Assembly: GCA_022790575.1 (NCBI GenBank)
Contig: JAAVXM010000008.1
Location: 1-53,876, forward strand
Direction: 5' to 3'
DNA: 53,876 nt
DNA from: Clostridia bacterium
GTDB taxonomy: Bacteria; Bacillota; Clostridia; TANB77; CAG-508
Below are positions 24,408 to 34,223 of the stretch, in pieces (within the stretch, counting starts at the first letter, position 1; every line of letters starts with the position of its first letter). Position numbers and translations under genes: made by a program. Below the pieces are notes generated by a model that worked only from the letters and a program-made list of their open reading frames with translations, was not told where the DNA came from and ran no database searches.

Positions 24408-25949
24408 CTATTTTGCGTAATCTACTACTCTTGTCTCTCTTATAACATTTACTTTTATTTGTCCTGGATAATCCATTTCTTCTTCTATTCTCTTTGAGAC
24501 ATCTCTTGCAAGTAATGTCATTTGTGCATCTGTGATTTTTTCTGGTTTAACTATTATTCTTACTTCACGACCTGCTTGAATAGCAAAAGATTTTTCAACT
24601 CCTTCAAATGAGTCTGCTATATTCTCTAGGTTTTCTAATCTTTTTATGTATGCTTCTAATGTTTCTCTTCTTGCTCCTGGTCTTGAGGCTGATATTGCAT
24701 CTGCTGCTTGTATTAATACAGCTTCTAATGTTTGAGGTTCTACATCTTCATGGTGCGCCTCTACTGCATTTATTACTAATGGATTTTCTTTGAATTTCTT
24801 TAATATGTCTACTCCTATTTCTACATGTGTTCCTTCCATATCATGGTCTAATGCTTTTCCAATATCATGCAATAAACCTGCTCTTCTTGCCATTTTAGCA
24901 TCTAGCCCTAATTCTTCTGCCATTATTCTTGCTAAATTAGATACTTCTATTGAATGATTTAATACGTTTTGTCCATAACTTGTTCTATATTTTAATTTTC
25001 CTATTAATTTTATAAGTTCTGGATTTAATCCTATTACTCCTGCTTCTAAGGCTGCTCTTTCTCCTTCTTCTCTAATTGTTGTTAATAATTCCTCTTTTGC
25101 CTTTTCTACCATTTCTTCGATTTTAGCAGGATGTATTCTTCCATCTTCAATTAGTTTTTCTAATGCAATTCTTGCTACTTCTCTTCTTAATGGGTCAAAA
25201 CCTGATAAGATTACTGCTTCAGGTGTATCATCTATTATTAAGTCAATTCCTGTAGCAGTTTCTAATGCTTTTATGTTTCTTCCTTCTCTTCCTATTATTC
25301 TTCCTTTGATATCATCTGAAGGCAGTGGCACTATTGAAACTGTTGTTTCTGCGGAATGGTCTGCTGCACATTTTTGTATCGCATAACTTATTATTTCTCT
25401 TGCATTTTTTGTTACTTGTTCTTTGGCTTTTTCTTCTAAGTCTTTTATTAGTGTTGCCTTTTCTGTAGTTATTTCTTGCTCTACTTTTTGTAACAATTGT
25501 GCTTTGGCTTCTTCTTCTGTTAAATTTGCAATTTGCTCAAGAACTTCTAATTGTTTAGAGTTTAATTCTTCTAGTTCTTTTTCTTTTCTTTTTAGTTCTA
25601 CTTCTCCTTGTTCTAGTTCTTTTTCCTTTTTTTCCAAATTATCTGAACGCTTTTCTAAGTTTTCTTCTTTTTGGATAATTCTACTTTCTTGCTTTTGAAT
25701 TTCGCCTCTTCTTTCTTTAATCTCTTTATCTAAATCTGCTCTTGCACTCATAATTTCTTCTTTGGCTTTAAATACTTCTGCTTTTTTAAGATTCTCTGCT
25801 TCTATTTTAGCTAATTCCACTAATCTTTTGGATTCTTGTTCTGCACTTTCTATTTTAGATTCAGCAATTTTTTTTCTTATTGATATCCCTACAACAATTC
25901 CAATTGCTAATGAGATTAAGATAGCGGCTACTATGATTAATATATCCAT
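24408..25949 (-). CDS. rny: ribonuclease Y
   Basis: 513 residues from ATG 25949. N-terminal membrane helix ([21 protein letters not shown]), long coiled coil (about 30-190), KH domain ([36 protein letters not shown]), HD domain ([25 protein letters not shown]) and the family C-terminus ([20 protein letters not shown]). RNase Y is the membrane-tethered endonuclease that starts mRNA decay in Bacillota. An ATG at 25955 is in frame, but AGAGG stands only 3 bases before it and 9 before 25949. Good promoter at 26042-26070. Confidence 0.93.
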   Translation of the reverse strand: MDILIIVAAILISLAIGIVVGISIRKKIAESKIESAEQESKRLVELAKIEAENLKKAEVFKAKEEIMSARADLDKEIKERRGEIQKQESRIIQKEENLEKRSDNLEKKEKELEQGEVELKRKEKELEELNSKQLEVLEQIANLTEEEAKAQLLQKVEQEITTEKATLIKDLEEKAKEQVTKNAREIISYAIQKCAADHSAETTVSIVPLPSDDIKGRIIGREGRNIKALETATGIDLIIDDTPEAVILSGFDPLRREVARIALEKLIEDGRIHPAKIEEMVEKAKEELLTTIREEGERAALEAGVIGLNPELIKLIGKLKYRTSYGQNVLNHSIEVSNLARIMAEELGLDAKMARRAGLLHDIGKALDHDMEGTHVEIGVDILKKFKENPLVINAVEAHHEDVEPQTLEAVLIQAADAISASRPGARRETLEAYIKRLENLENIADSFEGVEKSFAIQAGREVRIIVKPEKITDAQMTLLARDVSKRIEEEMDYPGQIKVNVIRETRVVDYAK

Positions 25950-26041
25950 AATCATACACCTCTTTCTTATTTAATTTTCAATGTTCGAATAAATATATAT
26001 CTTATTCCTTTAATTTTTAATATATTTTTTCAACCTATTAT

Positions 26042-26070
26042 ATTTTATAATTATTATCGTAAACTGTCAA
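26042..26070 (-). promoter_or_regulatory. promoter of rny
   Basis: Minus strand TTGACA (26065-26070), 17 bases, TAAAAT (26042-26047). About 90 bases of AT-rich leader separate it from the start. Confidence 0.65.
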
Positions 26071-26124
26071 GGGGTTTGTAGAATTTTGTTCCTATTTTTA
26101 GTTGTTATTCACTCAGATTTTTTA

Positions 26125-26805
26125 TCATTTTTCACTATTATCTACAATTATTCTTTGCTCTATTGGTATTATTCTTGAAATACTTTTGTCATATTTTAAA
26201 ATATGGTTTTTTAATTGTTCTATTTTTCCTGTATCTATTCCATCTTCTGGATATGTTAAATAATATTGTAGTAATCCATCTTCTGTATAACTTTCTTGAA
26301 CTTTAAAACCTTCTAATATCTCTTTTTTGTTTTCTTTACTCTTGGTTCTTTCGACTATGTGTTTTAAATATTTGTCTCCTATGTCTGTTTGTGGGCTTGT
26401 TGTTCCTTTTGCAACAATCGAAAATTCAATTTCCCTAAATTTTAATTTGGTTGGTTTTACTTTATATTTAATATATCTTGGTTGAGCCTCTCTAGATATT
26501 ACTTTTAAATTTACATCATAAATCTCTTCAATTTTGTTTACTATATCATATGCTTGAAGTTGCTTGAAATAATTAGTAATCCCAAAAGCTACTCCACCTA
26601 CAAGAAATAGTATCCATACTGCAATGTATACATACATTAATACTCCTAATGTTCTATTTATTTTTAGTGTTATTGTTTTTTTCTTTTTTGTCTTATGTGT
26701 ATCATTATATAATGTTTCCATTTTCTTCTTATTTTCTTCTATTTCATATTTGTATTGTTTTGTTTTTTCCTCTAATTCTTTTAATTCTTTCTCCTCATCA
26801 GTCAT
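26125..26805 (-). CDS. single-pass membrane protein with N-terminal coiled coil
   Basis: 226 residues. A highly charged coiled-coil start (about 1-40, EEKELKELEEKTKQYKYEIE), a Lys-rich stretch, one membrane helix (about 53-78, LGVLMYVYIAVWILFLVGGV), then an outer domain of about 145 residues with mixed alpha/beta character. The second half contains VKPTKLKFREIEFSIVAKG and ILEGFKVQESYTEDGLLQYYLTYPE. Not recognised. ATG 26805; the leader (CTTTAGGAAGGAATGAGA) resembles those of the genes at 12435 and 11601. Stands alone, after the long hairpin behind tyrS. Confidence 0.65.
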   Translation of the reverse strand: MTDEEKELKELEEKTKQYKYEIEENKKKMETLYNDTHKTKKKKTITLKINRTLGVLMYVYIAVWILFLVGGVAFGITNYFKQLQAYDIVNKIEEIYDVNLKVISREAQPRYIKYKVKPTKLKFREIEFSIVAKGTTSPQTDIGDKYLKHIVERTKSKENKKEILEGFKVQESYTEDGLLQYYLTYPEDGIDTGKIEQLKNHILKYDKSISRIIPIEQRIIVDNSEK

Positions 26806-26837
26806 TTAGACTCTCATTCCTTCCTAAAGGTACATAT

Positions 26838-26889
26838 ATAGTAAAAACAATTGGATATTTATAGCCTAATATCCAATTGTTTTTACTAT
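26838..26889. terminator. 22-bp perfect hairpin after tyrS
   Basis: A perfect inverted repeat with 22-bp arms around the 8-base loop TATAGCCT (26860-26867); the core arm is AAAACAATTGGATATT. On the minus strand it ends tyrS, with the A/T tracts inside the stem. It is longer than the other terminators in the window. Confidence 0.8.
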
Positions 26890-26927
26890 TATTTTTATTT
26901 TTTTGCCTGTTTTGGGCTATACATATT

Positions 26928-28151
26928 CTACTTTTTACCTATATAATAGTTCTTTTTACCTCTTTTTACTATTATATATGTGTTATCTATAAACATATCA
27001 TCTGTAATTATTAAACTTACATCTGTTACTTTTTCTCCATTTATTGATATTGCTCCACTTGTTACAAATTCTCTTGCTTCTCTCTTACTTGAAGCCCCAC
27101 CTAGTTTTGTTAAAAGTTCTAATAGTTCTATATTACTTTCTACTCCTTTAACGTCTTGTTCATCAAATAATTCACTTATATCTTGTTTGCTTAGGTCTTT
27201 GAATTCATTATTAAATAAATTACCTGCTAACTTTTCTGCTCTTTCATATTCTTCTTTTCCATGTAAAAATGTTATTATTTCTCTAGCTAATGCCTTATGT
27301 GCTTCTCTTAGTTCTGGATGTTCTTTATTTTTCTTTTCATATTCTTCTATTTCTTCTTTTGATAAAAATGTATATATTTTTAAATAGTCTATTACCATTG
27401 AGTCTTCTACATTTACAAAGAATTGATATAGTTTATAACTTGATGTTTTGTTTTTATCTAACCATAATGCATTTCCTTCACTTTTTCCAAATTTCTTTCC
27501 TTGTGAGTCTGTGACTAATGGCATTGTAAATCCATACACTTCATCTCCAGTTGCTCTCCTTATTAAGTCTATTCCTGCTGTTATGTTTCCCCATTGGTCT
27601 GAACCTGCACATTGTAAATCTACATTTTTATGTTCATGTAAGTATTTGAAGTCTATTGATTGTAATATCATGTATGAAAATTCTGTATATGTTATCCCTG
27701 TATCTAATCTTCTTCTTATTATATCTTTGTCTATCATATAATTTATATTGAAAAATTTTCCATAGTCCCTCAAAAAGTCTATCATGTTTACATCTTTATA
27801 CCAATCATTGTTATTTACAACTTCAAATCCGAATATTTCTTCAACTTGCTTTTTTAAACATTCAAAATTGTGCTCTACTTCTTCTTTACTTATCATCGCT
27901 CTTTCTGTTGTCGGCCTTGGGTCTCCTATCATTCCAGTTCCTCCACCTACTAACAAGATTGGATGGTGTCCTGCTTCTTTTAACCTCTTTGATATTAGAA
28001 AACTTGATAGATGTCCTACATGTAAACTGTCTGCTGTTGGGTCTGTCCCTATGTAAAAACTCATTCCTCCTTTGTTTAGTTTTTCTTCTAATTCTGGACT
28101 TGATATGTCTTTTATTAAACCTCTCCATTTTAATTCTTCTACTAATGTCAT
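26928..28151 (-). CDS. tyrS: tyrosyl-tRNA synthetase
   Basis: 407 residues from ATG 28151. Class I signature: HVGH (44-47, HIGH variant) and KFGKSEG (KMSKS loop). Tyr-recognition residues lie in YIGTDPTADSLHVGHL and ILQSIDFKYLHEHKNVDLQ. The C-terminal S4 RNA-binding domain (GGASSKREAREFVTSGAISING) is present. The frame is open to 28202, but GGGGGG 6 bases before MTLVEELK marks the start. It charges tRNA-Tyr. The leader is only about 40 bases after the promoter, too short for a T-box. Confidence 0.96.
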   Translation of the reverse strand: MTLVEELKWRGLIKDISSPELEEKLNKGGMSFYIGTDPTADSLHVGHLSSFLISKRLKEAGHHPILLVGGGTGMIGDPRPTTERAMISKEEVEHNFECLKKQVEEIFGFEVVNNNDWYKDVNMIDFLRDYGKFFNINYMIDKDIIRRRLDTGITYTEFSYMILQSIDFKYLHEHKNVDLQCAGSDQWGNITAGIDLIRRATGDEVYGFTMPLVTDSQGKKFGKSEGNALWLDKNKTSSYKLYQFFVNVEDSMVIDYLKIYTFLSKEEIEEYEKKNKEHPELREAHKALAREIITFLHGKEEYERAEKLAGNLFNNEFKDLSKQDISELFDEQDVKGVESNIELLELLTKLGGASSKREAREFVTSGAISINGEKVTDVSLIITDDMFIDNTYIIVKRGKKNYYIGKK

Positions 28152-28192
28152 TTTGTTCCCCCCATTTATTTTATATATAATGTTCAATTTGA

Positions 28193-28221
28193 ATTTTATC
28201 ATATCATTACTGAAAAATCAA
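28193..28221 (-). promoter_or_regulatory. promoter of tyrS
   Basis: Minus strand TTGATT (28216-28221), 17 bases, TAAAAT (28193-28198). Confidence 0.6.
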
Positions 28222-28253
28222 TATTGAAATTAAGGTGGTCATACTATTAATTA

Positions 28254-30308
28254 TTATGGGCAAAGAACAGTTCGAAATCCTGAATCTTCACTATATGTTC
28301 CTCCTACACCAGTTGAGTTGAATACTCCTCCTTGCATACCTGAAACACAATTTCCGCCTCTTGCAAAATATGTATTATTTACATCTACATATCCAGAATT
28401 ATCTGAAAACCAGCCTAAATTATAATTACCTTTTCCTGCAACTTCTTTAATTCCATCTCCTATTTTACATATTTTATAAACATCTAATGTTCCTGAACCT
28501 GCTAAAGTTGTACTTACATAAGATGTTGCATATTTGGTACTAGTTCCATTTTTCTTTGCAAAACTACCTCCATTATTAATCCACTCTGTATTAGTTATTT
28601 TGGTATTCCATGCAGCTACATTTTCTTTCCAGCCTCCTGCCATATCATATACTCCATACACATTACCTGTTGTACTTTGTAATTGATTTTTTGTATAGCT
28701 TGTGGCACTTCTCCCTCCGCCTGTTGATGTAACATTATAAAAACTATTATAATAACTAAAACTATTCATTTCTATCTCATGTGCATTTCTTCCATAACTA
28801 CTATGTGCCAAGTATGCTGTTGCTCCCCATTCACTATTTTTTAACATATGACTATACATAAAACTATTATTTCCATCTGTATCTGTATTCAATCCTTCTG
28901 TCATACCATATGTTGCTTCTCTTGCCATTGTATAATATTTTCCTATTAGTTGACCATAACAGCCTGTTACTCCTGGTACACTTCTTAAATCTGATGTACC
29001 ATTCCCTAGACTACTCATTTCAAACTTTGCAATCCAAAATCCTGGTAAATTTTCATTCCATCCTCCTACATCTAAACTAGTTGTAAATGCTGGATGTACA
29101 ATGTATTTTTCTCCATTATAGTCTACTGTCTCTATTAAATCAATTGTTTTTCCATTTTCATCTTTTATCTCATTTCCTGAATTATCTTTTTTTACATCTA
29201 ATTTGCATTTTAATTCTCCATCACTCTCTCTCCACATTCCATGTCCATCATAATATCCTGTTATTTGTGCTGTTTTGTCTACATTAAAATCTTTATCATA
29301 GTAAGTTATTCTATAAGCATATCGTGGTATCCATACAAAATAACTTCCATTAGCTGTTTTGGCGTTTGCCCATCTACTTGCTAAATTTTCTTCAGTCCCT
29401 TGCTTTGGTTCATATTTATACCATGAATTATTAGTATTTTTTGCTTCTGGAGATGTTTCACTGGTTCCATCCCATCCTACTGGTGTCATTCCGCTTAAAT
29501 AGTTTGCTGGTGAGTTTGGTGTATTTGATGGAATATTACTTGTTCCTTCTAACCATATAATATCTATTTTCCCATAGTCTGTTATAAATGTTACTCCCTC
29601 TATATCTTCTTCTGCATTTTCTGGTGGTATTATTTTTACTATTGCTGTAATCTCTAGCATTTTACCACCATATGTTACTTTTATTATTGTCTCTCCTGCT
29701 GTTTTTCCAGCTTGTAATACTATGGTTTTTTCTTTTTCCTCATGCTTTTCTGCACTAACTGTTTCTCCTTTTAATATTGTTACTTCTAATTCATTAGTTG
29801 TAGGTTGCTCTTCTATATTTTGTGGTTCTCTATTTACTTTAAAACTTCCATTCTCTAATTTTATTTCATAGTTTTTTCCTTCAACTACTACATAATAAGC
29901 GTATCCACCATTTGACGTTATTGGATTTATTGTTAATTCCTTTCTCTCATCTACTGCTAATATGATTTTACCATTTGTTGCTTCCTCTATTTCTATTCCT
30001 GTTATTGCATCTTGAGTTAACTGTACACTTTTTATTTCATAACCTTCCTTCTCTAGTCCATTTGCTATATCTCCTATTGTTATTTCCCTTTCCAGATTTT
30101 CTTGATATTTTTTTATTAGTAAGTCATTATGTATTATTCCTCCTGCTTCTTCAATTTCTCCTAATTTTGTTTCTGTTACTGATTTTTTTGCATTTTTTAA
30201 TATCCCATTATCTCCTGTTAGCATTGATATACTCACTCCTGCCAATATTAAAAGCACAATAAGTGTGACCACTAACGCGATTAATGTAATTCCTCTTGTG
30301 TTTCTCAT
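28254..30308 (-). CDS. prepilin-like protein with FGE/C-lectin-like C-terminus
   Basis: 684 residues from ATG 30308 (AGGAGG 8 bases upstream). MRNTRGITLIALVVTLIVL is a prepilin-type leader. Middle: an amphipathic helix, two small beta domains, then from about residue 260 a domain with PVGWDGTSETSPEAKN, SYFVWIPRYAYRITYY, GFWIAKFEMS, NSEWGATAYLAHSSYG, NVYGVYDMAGGWKENVA and the ending YFARGGNC...SGFRTVLCP. NVY..YDMAGG and RGG...SGFR are the hallmarks of the FGE-sulfatase / C-type-lectin fold, the scaffold also used by diversity-generating retroelement targets. No reverse transcriptase or template repeat is in the window. Preceded by Spo0A-like boxes. Likely surface adhesin; substrate unknown. 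Confidence 0.75.
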   Translation of the reverse strand: MRNTRGITLIALVVTLIVLLILAGVSISMLTGDNGILKNAKKSVTETKLGEIEEAGGIIHNDLLIKKYQENLEREITIGDIANGLEKEGYEIKSVQLTQDAITGIEIEEATNGKIILAVDERKELTINPITSNGGYAYYVVVEGKNYEIKLENGSFKVNREPQNIEEQPTTNELEVTILKGETVSAEKHEEKEKTIVLQAGKTAGETIIKVTYGGKMLEITAIVKIIPPENAEEDIEGVTFITDYGKIDIIWLEGTSNIPSNTPNSPANYLSGMTPVGWDGTSETSPEAKNTNNSWYKYEPKQGTEENLASRWANAKTANGSYFVWIPRYAYRITYYDKDFNVDKTAQITGYYDGHGMWRESDGELKCKLDVKKDNSGNEIKDENGKTIDLIETVDYNGEKYIVHPAFTTSLDVGGWNENLPGFWIAKFEMSSLGNGTSDLRSVPGVTGCYGQLIGKYYTMAREATYGMTEGLNTDTDGNNSFMYSHMLKNSEWGATAYLAHSSYGRNAHEIEMNSFSYYNSFYNVTSTGGGRSATSYTKNQLQSTTGNVYGVYDMAGGWKENVAAWNTKITNTEWINNGGSFAKKNGTSTKYATSYVSTTLAGSGTLDVYKICKIGDGIKEVAGKGNYNLGWFSDNSGYVDVNNTYFARGGNCVSGMQGGVFNSTGVGGTYSEDSGFRTVLCP

Positions 30309-30401
30309 GTTTTTTCCTCCTATGTTTATCATTATTTTATTTATACCTTTCAATAATTTATGTCTTCTGCCAACACTTCTCTCTCAATTTGCGCAACTTT
30401 T

Positions 30402-30419
30402 TTCGACTCTTTTCGACAA
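30402..30419 (-). promoter_or_regulatory. tandem Spo0A-like boxes
   Basis: Minus strand TTGTCGAA (30412-30419), a full match to the 0A box core TGNCGAA, followed 10 bases on by AGTCGAA (30402-30408). About 95-110 bases upstream of the start of the prepilin/FGE protein. The organism carries yabG, so Spo0A is expected. A palindrome TTGCGCAA lies at 30388-30395. Confidence 0.5.
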
Positions 30420-30431
30420 CAATATAAAAAA

Positions 30432-30479
30432 CTTGAAATATAAGATTAACAAAAAATGTTATTATCCTTATATTTCAAG
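30432..30479 (-). terminator. terminator after the VTT membrane protein gene
   Basis: CTTGAAATATAAG and CTTATATTTCAAG are perfect 13-bp arms with a structured interior (AACA/TGTT); on the minus strand TTTTTT follows. It ends the gene at 30547. Confidence 0.75.
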
Positions 30480-30546
30480 CTTTATTATAAAAATTCATTA
30501 TTAAGTATAAATAGAAAAAATGTACAAATAAAATTTTGATTTAATT

Positions 30547-31263
30547 TTATCTAAGTTCCTTTAAAGCCTTTTCTGTTATACGTTCTTTATCAAACAGTCT
30601 TATAATTAAGAGTACTAGCAAAGTCAATGCAAAAGTTACTCCATAGATTATAATACTAGCTTTTAAGTTTCCTTCTGAGAAATATTGACCAACAATTGTT
30701 GAAGAAATAATTGAAGGAAACCTAAAAAATGTAGCAATACAAACAAATCTCCAAGGTTTAATTGGCAGTAAAGCACCAATATATACAAGAATATCTTTAG
30801 GAGCACCAGTAATTGCAAAGCATAAAGCTAAAATATATTCAATCTTTTTAGGATTTTGAAAAATTTTACTATTCTCAATTTTATCTATTTTCTCTTTACT
30901 AAAAGATTGATAAATCAATCTCTTTCCATATTTTCTCACTAACCAGAACAATATGGCTGTTGTAACAAATACAGAAAACAATATAAAAATAGTTCCTCCA
31001 ATAGCACCATAGCACATCCCTGCTAATATTTCTATAGGCTCCCCAGGTAATATAACAAAAAATATCTGTACTATTTGTAATCCAAATAGTGTTAAAAATC
31101 CATATAGTCCTGATTCAGCCACTTTTTCTCTAAAGACTTGTTGTCCTTCTAATGTAGACAAATTTTTCATTATTGGAAACAAATATGCTACTAATCCTAC
31201 TATTAGACCTAATACTAGTATAAATATAATTGTTCTTATTATTTTTAAATTTTTTTCTTTCAT
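30547..31263 (-). CDS. TVP38/TMEM64-type (VTT/DedA-like) membrane protein
   Basis: 238 residues from ATG 31263 (GGAG 6 bases upstream; the in-frame TTG at 31275 is part of that GGAG region). About six hydrophobic segments, with the SNARE-associated/VTT core: FFVILPGEPIEILAGMCYGAIGGTIFIL and a later GAPKDILVYIGALLPIKPWRF. Such proteins act in lipid or ion transport across the membrane (undecaprenyl-phosphate and aminophospholipid flipping have been reported for DedA relatives). Not cotranscribed with conserved neighbours, although it follows the ABC/two-component run by only 45 bases. Confidence 0.8.
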   Translation of the reverse strand: MKEKNLKIIRTIIFILVLGLIVGLVAYLFPIMKNLSTLEGQQVFREKVAESGLYGFLTLFGLQIVQIFFVILPGEPIEILAGMCYGAIGGTIFILFSVFVTTAILFWLVRKYGKRLIYQSFSKEKIDKIENSKIFQNPKKIEYILALCFAITGAPKDILVYIGALLPIKPWRFVCIATFFRFPSIISSTIVGQYFSEGNLKASIIIYGVTFALTLLVLLIIRLFDKERITEKALKELR

Positions 31264-31308
31264 ATTTAACTCCAACCCTTATCTTTCATTCAGTTTTTAT
31301 ACAATATA

Positions 31309-33360
31309 TTATTTTACTTCAAATTCAAGTTCAACCTTAAATAAGTCACCATCTAGCTTTAATCTAAATTCTCCATTTTGCAATTCAGTCAAGTTCTGAG
31401 CTATTGATATTCCTAAACCGCTTCCTTCTGTAGTTCTTGACTTATCTCCTCTAACAAATCTCTGCATTAATTCATCAGCTGAAATATTTAACTTATCTTT
31501 TGATATGTTTTTTATTTCAACAATAGTTTTATATTGTAGACCTTCTCCCTTTTCTTTTTTTATATCAACATAGACTCTTGAGCCTTCTAATGCATATTTA
31601 GAAATATTGCTAAATAAATTTTCTACAACTCTAAACATATATCTACTATCTGCCATTATATTAATTTCATTTTCTTTTGCATCAATTATTGTTTTTAAAT
31701 TTCTTTTTTGAAATTTGTCTTCAAACTCACCTAATGCTTGTCTAACTAATTCTACTATATTTATTTTCTCTAAATTAAGTGATATATTTCCTGTTGAAAC
31801 TTTTGATGCTTCAACTAAGTCTTCTGTAAGTTTTTTTAATCTTTGAGACTTGCTATCTAGTATGTTTATATATTCTGTTGCCTTTTCATTTTCAATTCTC
31901 TCTTGTTTTAATAAATCAACATAATTTATTATTGATGTTAAAGGCGTTTTTATATCATGTGAAACATTAGTTATTAATTCTGCTTTTAACTTCTCACTTT
32001 TTATTCTATCTTGAATTGCATTTTCAAAACCATTAGATATATCATTTATATATTCTACTGATTTTTTAAAACTTGGCTCAAATTCTTCTACATATAATTT
32101 ATTTTGATTATTTCCTTCATACATTTCTTGTAGTTTTCCCTCAATTTGACTATATTGCTGTGCCACTTTCATTATTTTATAGAAAATAAACGTAATTAAA
32201 CCTTCCATAACCAATAATAGCATCGCTGTATCATAAAATAATGCATAAATTATAATTACTGCAAATGTTGCAATTATCCAATAAACTATTATTTTTGTTT
32301 TTTTGTTAATAGAATATTTTAATGTATCTATTGCTTTTTGGCATTTTTTTATAAACCTTCCCATAATCCTTAATACAAAAAGTATTATTCTTCCTGTTAT
32401 TGTCGTTTTTAACATCATCTTAGCTTTTATTCTTTTTATTAAAGTATTAAATCCTATTGAACCTAAAATATATATTAATAAAAATCCAGTTACTATTAAT
32501 GATATTATAGCTTTATGGTCACCTTCTATTGCAGACATCATTGCAAATGGTATACAACCTATACATATTTCTACAAAAAATATAATCTCTAATGGAATTT
32601 TATCAAAATCATTTAATGCAACACCTTCTACACCTTTTTTATGACCTATTGATATTATCAAATACAACAAACTCAATATTATTAGTACTACATTTGTTGG
32701 TATAATAAAATAACTATATTCACCTAATGGCTTTATGTCCTCTAATACTTCTTTTGCTATTTGTTGACCTGAGTCTTCTGCAAACTCTTCTAAATATGAA
32801 GTATATATCTCAAAATCTTCTAATTTTGTCGTTATATAATCTCTATATTCACCTTCATTAGATTTGTTAACTGTATAATATCCTTTTGAAAAACTGTCTA
32901 AATATTTAATTCCCCTTTTTTGTATTGCCTCTGATTCAGAATTTATTTCTCCATTTATTAAGCTTACTCTTTTAGAGTTGTTATTCTCATTTATATATTT
33001 TTTTATTGAATCTATTGTGCTTGTTTCTTCTGTTAACTCAACATTAGTTATAGCTTTATTTTTGTATATTATCAGAAAATACATATTTTTTATTTGCATA
33101 TCAAGCCCATCAGTTTCATAATATATTGTTTTTTCTCCATCTTTTAAATTATAATATGTACCATTATCATATATCAATCTACTAGTTTCATATGATAAAT
33201 TTGATATATATTTAGATACAAATGAATCTGATTGAAAATATTTTTCACTATCATAATAATCATTTTTTGTGATTATACTTATTGTTGATAATATTATTCC
33301 ACCTACTAGTATTGGAATTATTATATAACATATGGTTTGCAAAATTCGGCTTTCTTTCAT
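31309..33360 (-). CDS. large sensor histidine kinase
   Basis: 683 residues. TM at about 9-30, an extracytoplasmic sensor (about 31-215), a cluster of five or six further hydrophobic segments (about 217-240, 257-278, 285-308, 322-335, 356-395), a coiled linker, then ITNVSHDIKTPLTSIINYV with His 468 and an ATPase domain (N box RVVENLFSNISKYA, G box GSGLGISIAQNL). The long multi-helix input region is unusual for an OmpR-partner kinase. Encoded after the regulator and an ABC transporter, so probably the sensor for a peptide or antibiotic that the transporter handles. Substrate not known. Confidence 0.88.
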   Translation of the reverse strand: MKESRILQTICYIIIPILVGGIILSTISIITKNDYYDSEKYFQSDSFVSKYISNLSYETSRLIYDNGTYYNLKDGEKTIYYETDGLDMQIKNMYFLIIYKNKAITNVELTEETSTIDSIKKYINENNNSKRVSLINGEINSESEAIQKRGIKYLDSFSKGYYTVNKSNEGEYRDYITTKLEDFEIYTSYLEEFAEDSGQQIAKEVLEDIKPLGEYSYFIIPTNVVLIILSLLYLIISIGHKKGVEGVALNDFDKIPLEIIFFVEICIGCIPFAMMSAIEGDHKAIISLIVTGFLLIYILGSIGFNTLIKRIKAKMMLKTTITGRIILFVLRIMGRFIKKCQKAIDTLKYSINKKTKIIVYWIIATFAVIIIYALFYDTAMLLLVMEGLITFIFYKIMKVAQQYSQIEGKLQEMYEGNNQNKLYVEEFEPSFKKSVEYINDISNGFENAIQDRIKSEKLKAELITNVSHDIKTPLTSIINYVDLLKQERIENEKATEYINILDSKSQRLKKLTEDLVEASKVSTGNISLNLEKINIVELVRQALGEFEDKFQKRNLKTIIDAKENEINIMADSRYMFRVVENLFSNISKYALEGSRVYVDIKKEKGEGLQYKTIVEIKNISKDKLNISADELMQRFVRGDKSRTTEGSGLGISIAQNLTELQNGEFRLKLDGDLFKVELEFEVK

Positions 33361-33419
33361 TTTTTACTACATCCTTTCTAACACAAAGTTTGTTGTTATA
33401 AAATCATAATGGTTAAATA

Positions 33420-34115
33420 TTATATTCTTTCAACTTTATAACCCACTCCCCAAATCACTTTTAAATATCTTGGCTCTTTTGGGTTTATTTCTATCTTTTC
33501 TCTTATGTGTCTTATATGTACTGCTATTACATTTTCGGCTGCATAATATTCTCCATCCCATACATGATTGTATATTTCTTCTATAGAAAATACCTTTCCT
33601 TTGTTTTCAGTTAGAAATTTTAAAATATTATATTCTGTTGGTGTTAATTTGATTTCTTTTCCATCTATTGTCACTTTTTTTAATTCATCATCTATAACTA
33701 ATTCACCATTTTTTATTAATGTTTTACTTTCTTTTTCTTCTACAACTCCCCATTTTGTATATCTCCTAATTAATGCATTAACTCTTGCTATTAATTCTAC
33801 AGGATTAAATGGTTTTGTTATATAATCATCTGCACCTATATTTAGTCCATTAATTTTGTCTATATCTTCTGATTTGGCAGATAACATTATAACTGGAATA
33901 TTTTGTTCCATTCTTATTTCTTCAAGTGTTTCTAATCCATCTTTATTTGGCATCATTATATCTAATATAACTAAATCTATTTGTGCTTCTCTTATTTGTC
34001 TTAAAGCTTGTTCTCCATCAAATGCCTTGTATATTTTATAATCTTCTTTCCCTAGATAAATTTCTATTGCTTTTACTATTTCTTTATCATCATCAACTAC
34101 TAATATATTATACAT
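33420..34115 (-). CDS. OmpR-family response regulator
   Basis: 231 residues from ATG 34115 (MYNILVVDDD). Receiver: acidic pocket at 8-10, Asp 52 (LVILDIMMPNKDG), Lys in DYITKPFN; winged-helix domain with KLTPTEYNILKFLTEN and VWDGEYYAAENVIAVHIRHIR. Two upstream in-frame ATGs (34133, 34124) lack proper spacing to AAGGG. It lies between the transporter genes and the kinase; a hairpin with a T-tract at 34174-34208 precedes it, and a TATAAT lies between that and the start, so it may be transcribed partly on its own. Confidence 0.92.
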   Translation of the reverse strand: MYNILVVDDDKEIVKAIEIYLGKEDYKIYKAFDGEQALRQIREAQIDLVILDIMMPNKDGLETLEEIRMEQNIPVIMLSAKSEDIDKINGLNIGADDYITKPFNPVELIARVNALIRRYTKWGVVEEKESKTLIKNGELVIDDELKKVTIDGKEIKLTPTEYNILKFLTENKGKVFSIEEIYNHVWDGEYYAAENVIAVHIRHIREKIEINPKEPRYLKVIWGVGYKVERI

Positions 34116-34173
34116 TCTATCCATTCCCTTCATTATTTGCTTATATTATATCAAACCTTTATTAAGAAAAACT

Positions 34174-34208
34174 AGAGAAATTATTAATTTTTCATTAAAA
34201 ATTTCTCT
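34174..34208 (-). terminator. attenuating terminator between permease and regulator
   Basis: Minus strand AGAGAAAT...ATTTCTCT with a 19-base AT-rich loop, followed by AGTTTTTCTT. It probably ends most transcripts of the ABC genes before the regulator. Confidence 0.55.
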
Positions 34209-34223
34209 AAGTTTATTTATTTA

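Noticed and set aside
28152..28253. T-box riboswitch upstream of tyrS
   Set aside because: The promoter lies at 28193-28221, leaving about 40 bases of leader, too short for a T-box, and no TGG-N-ACC-type core was seen.
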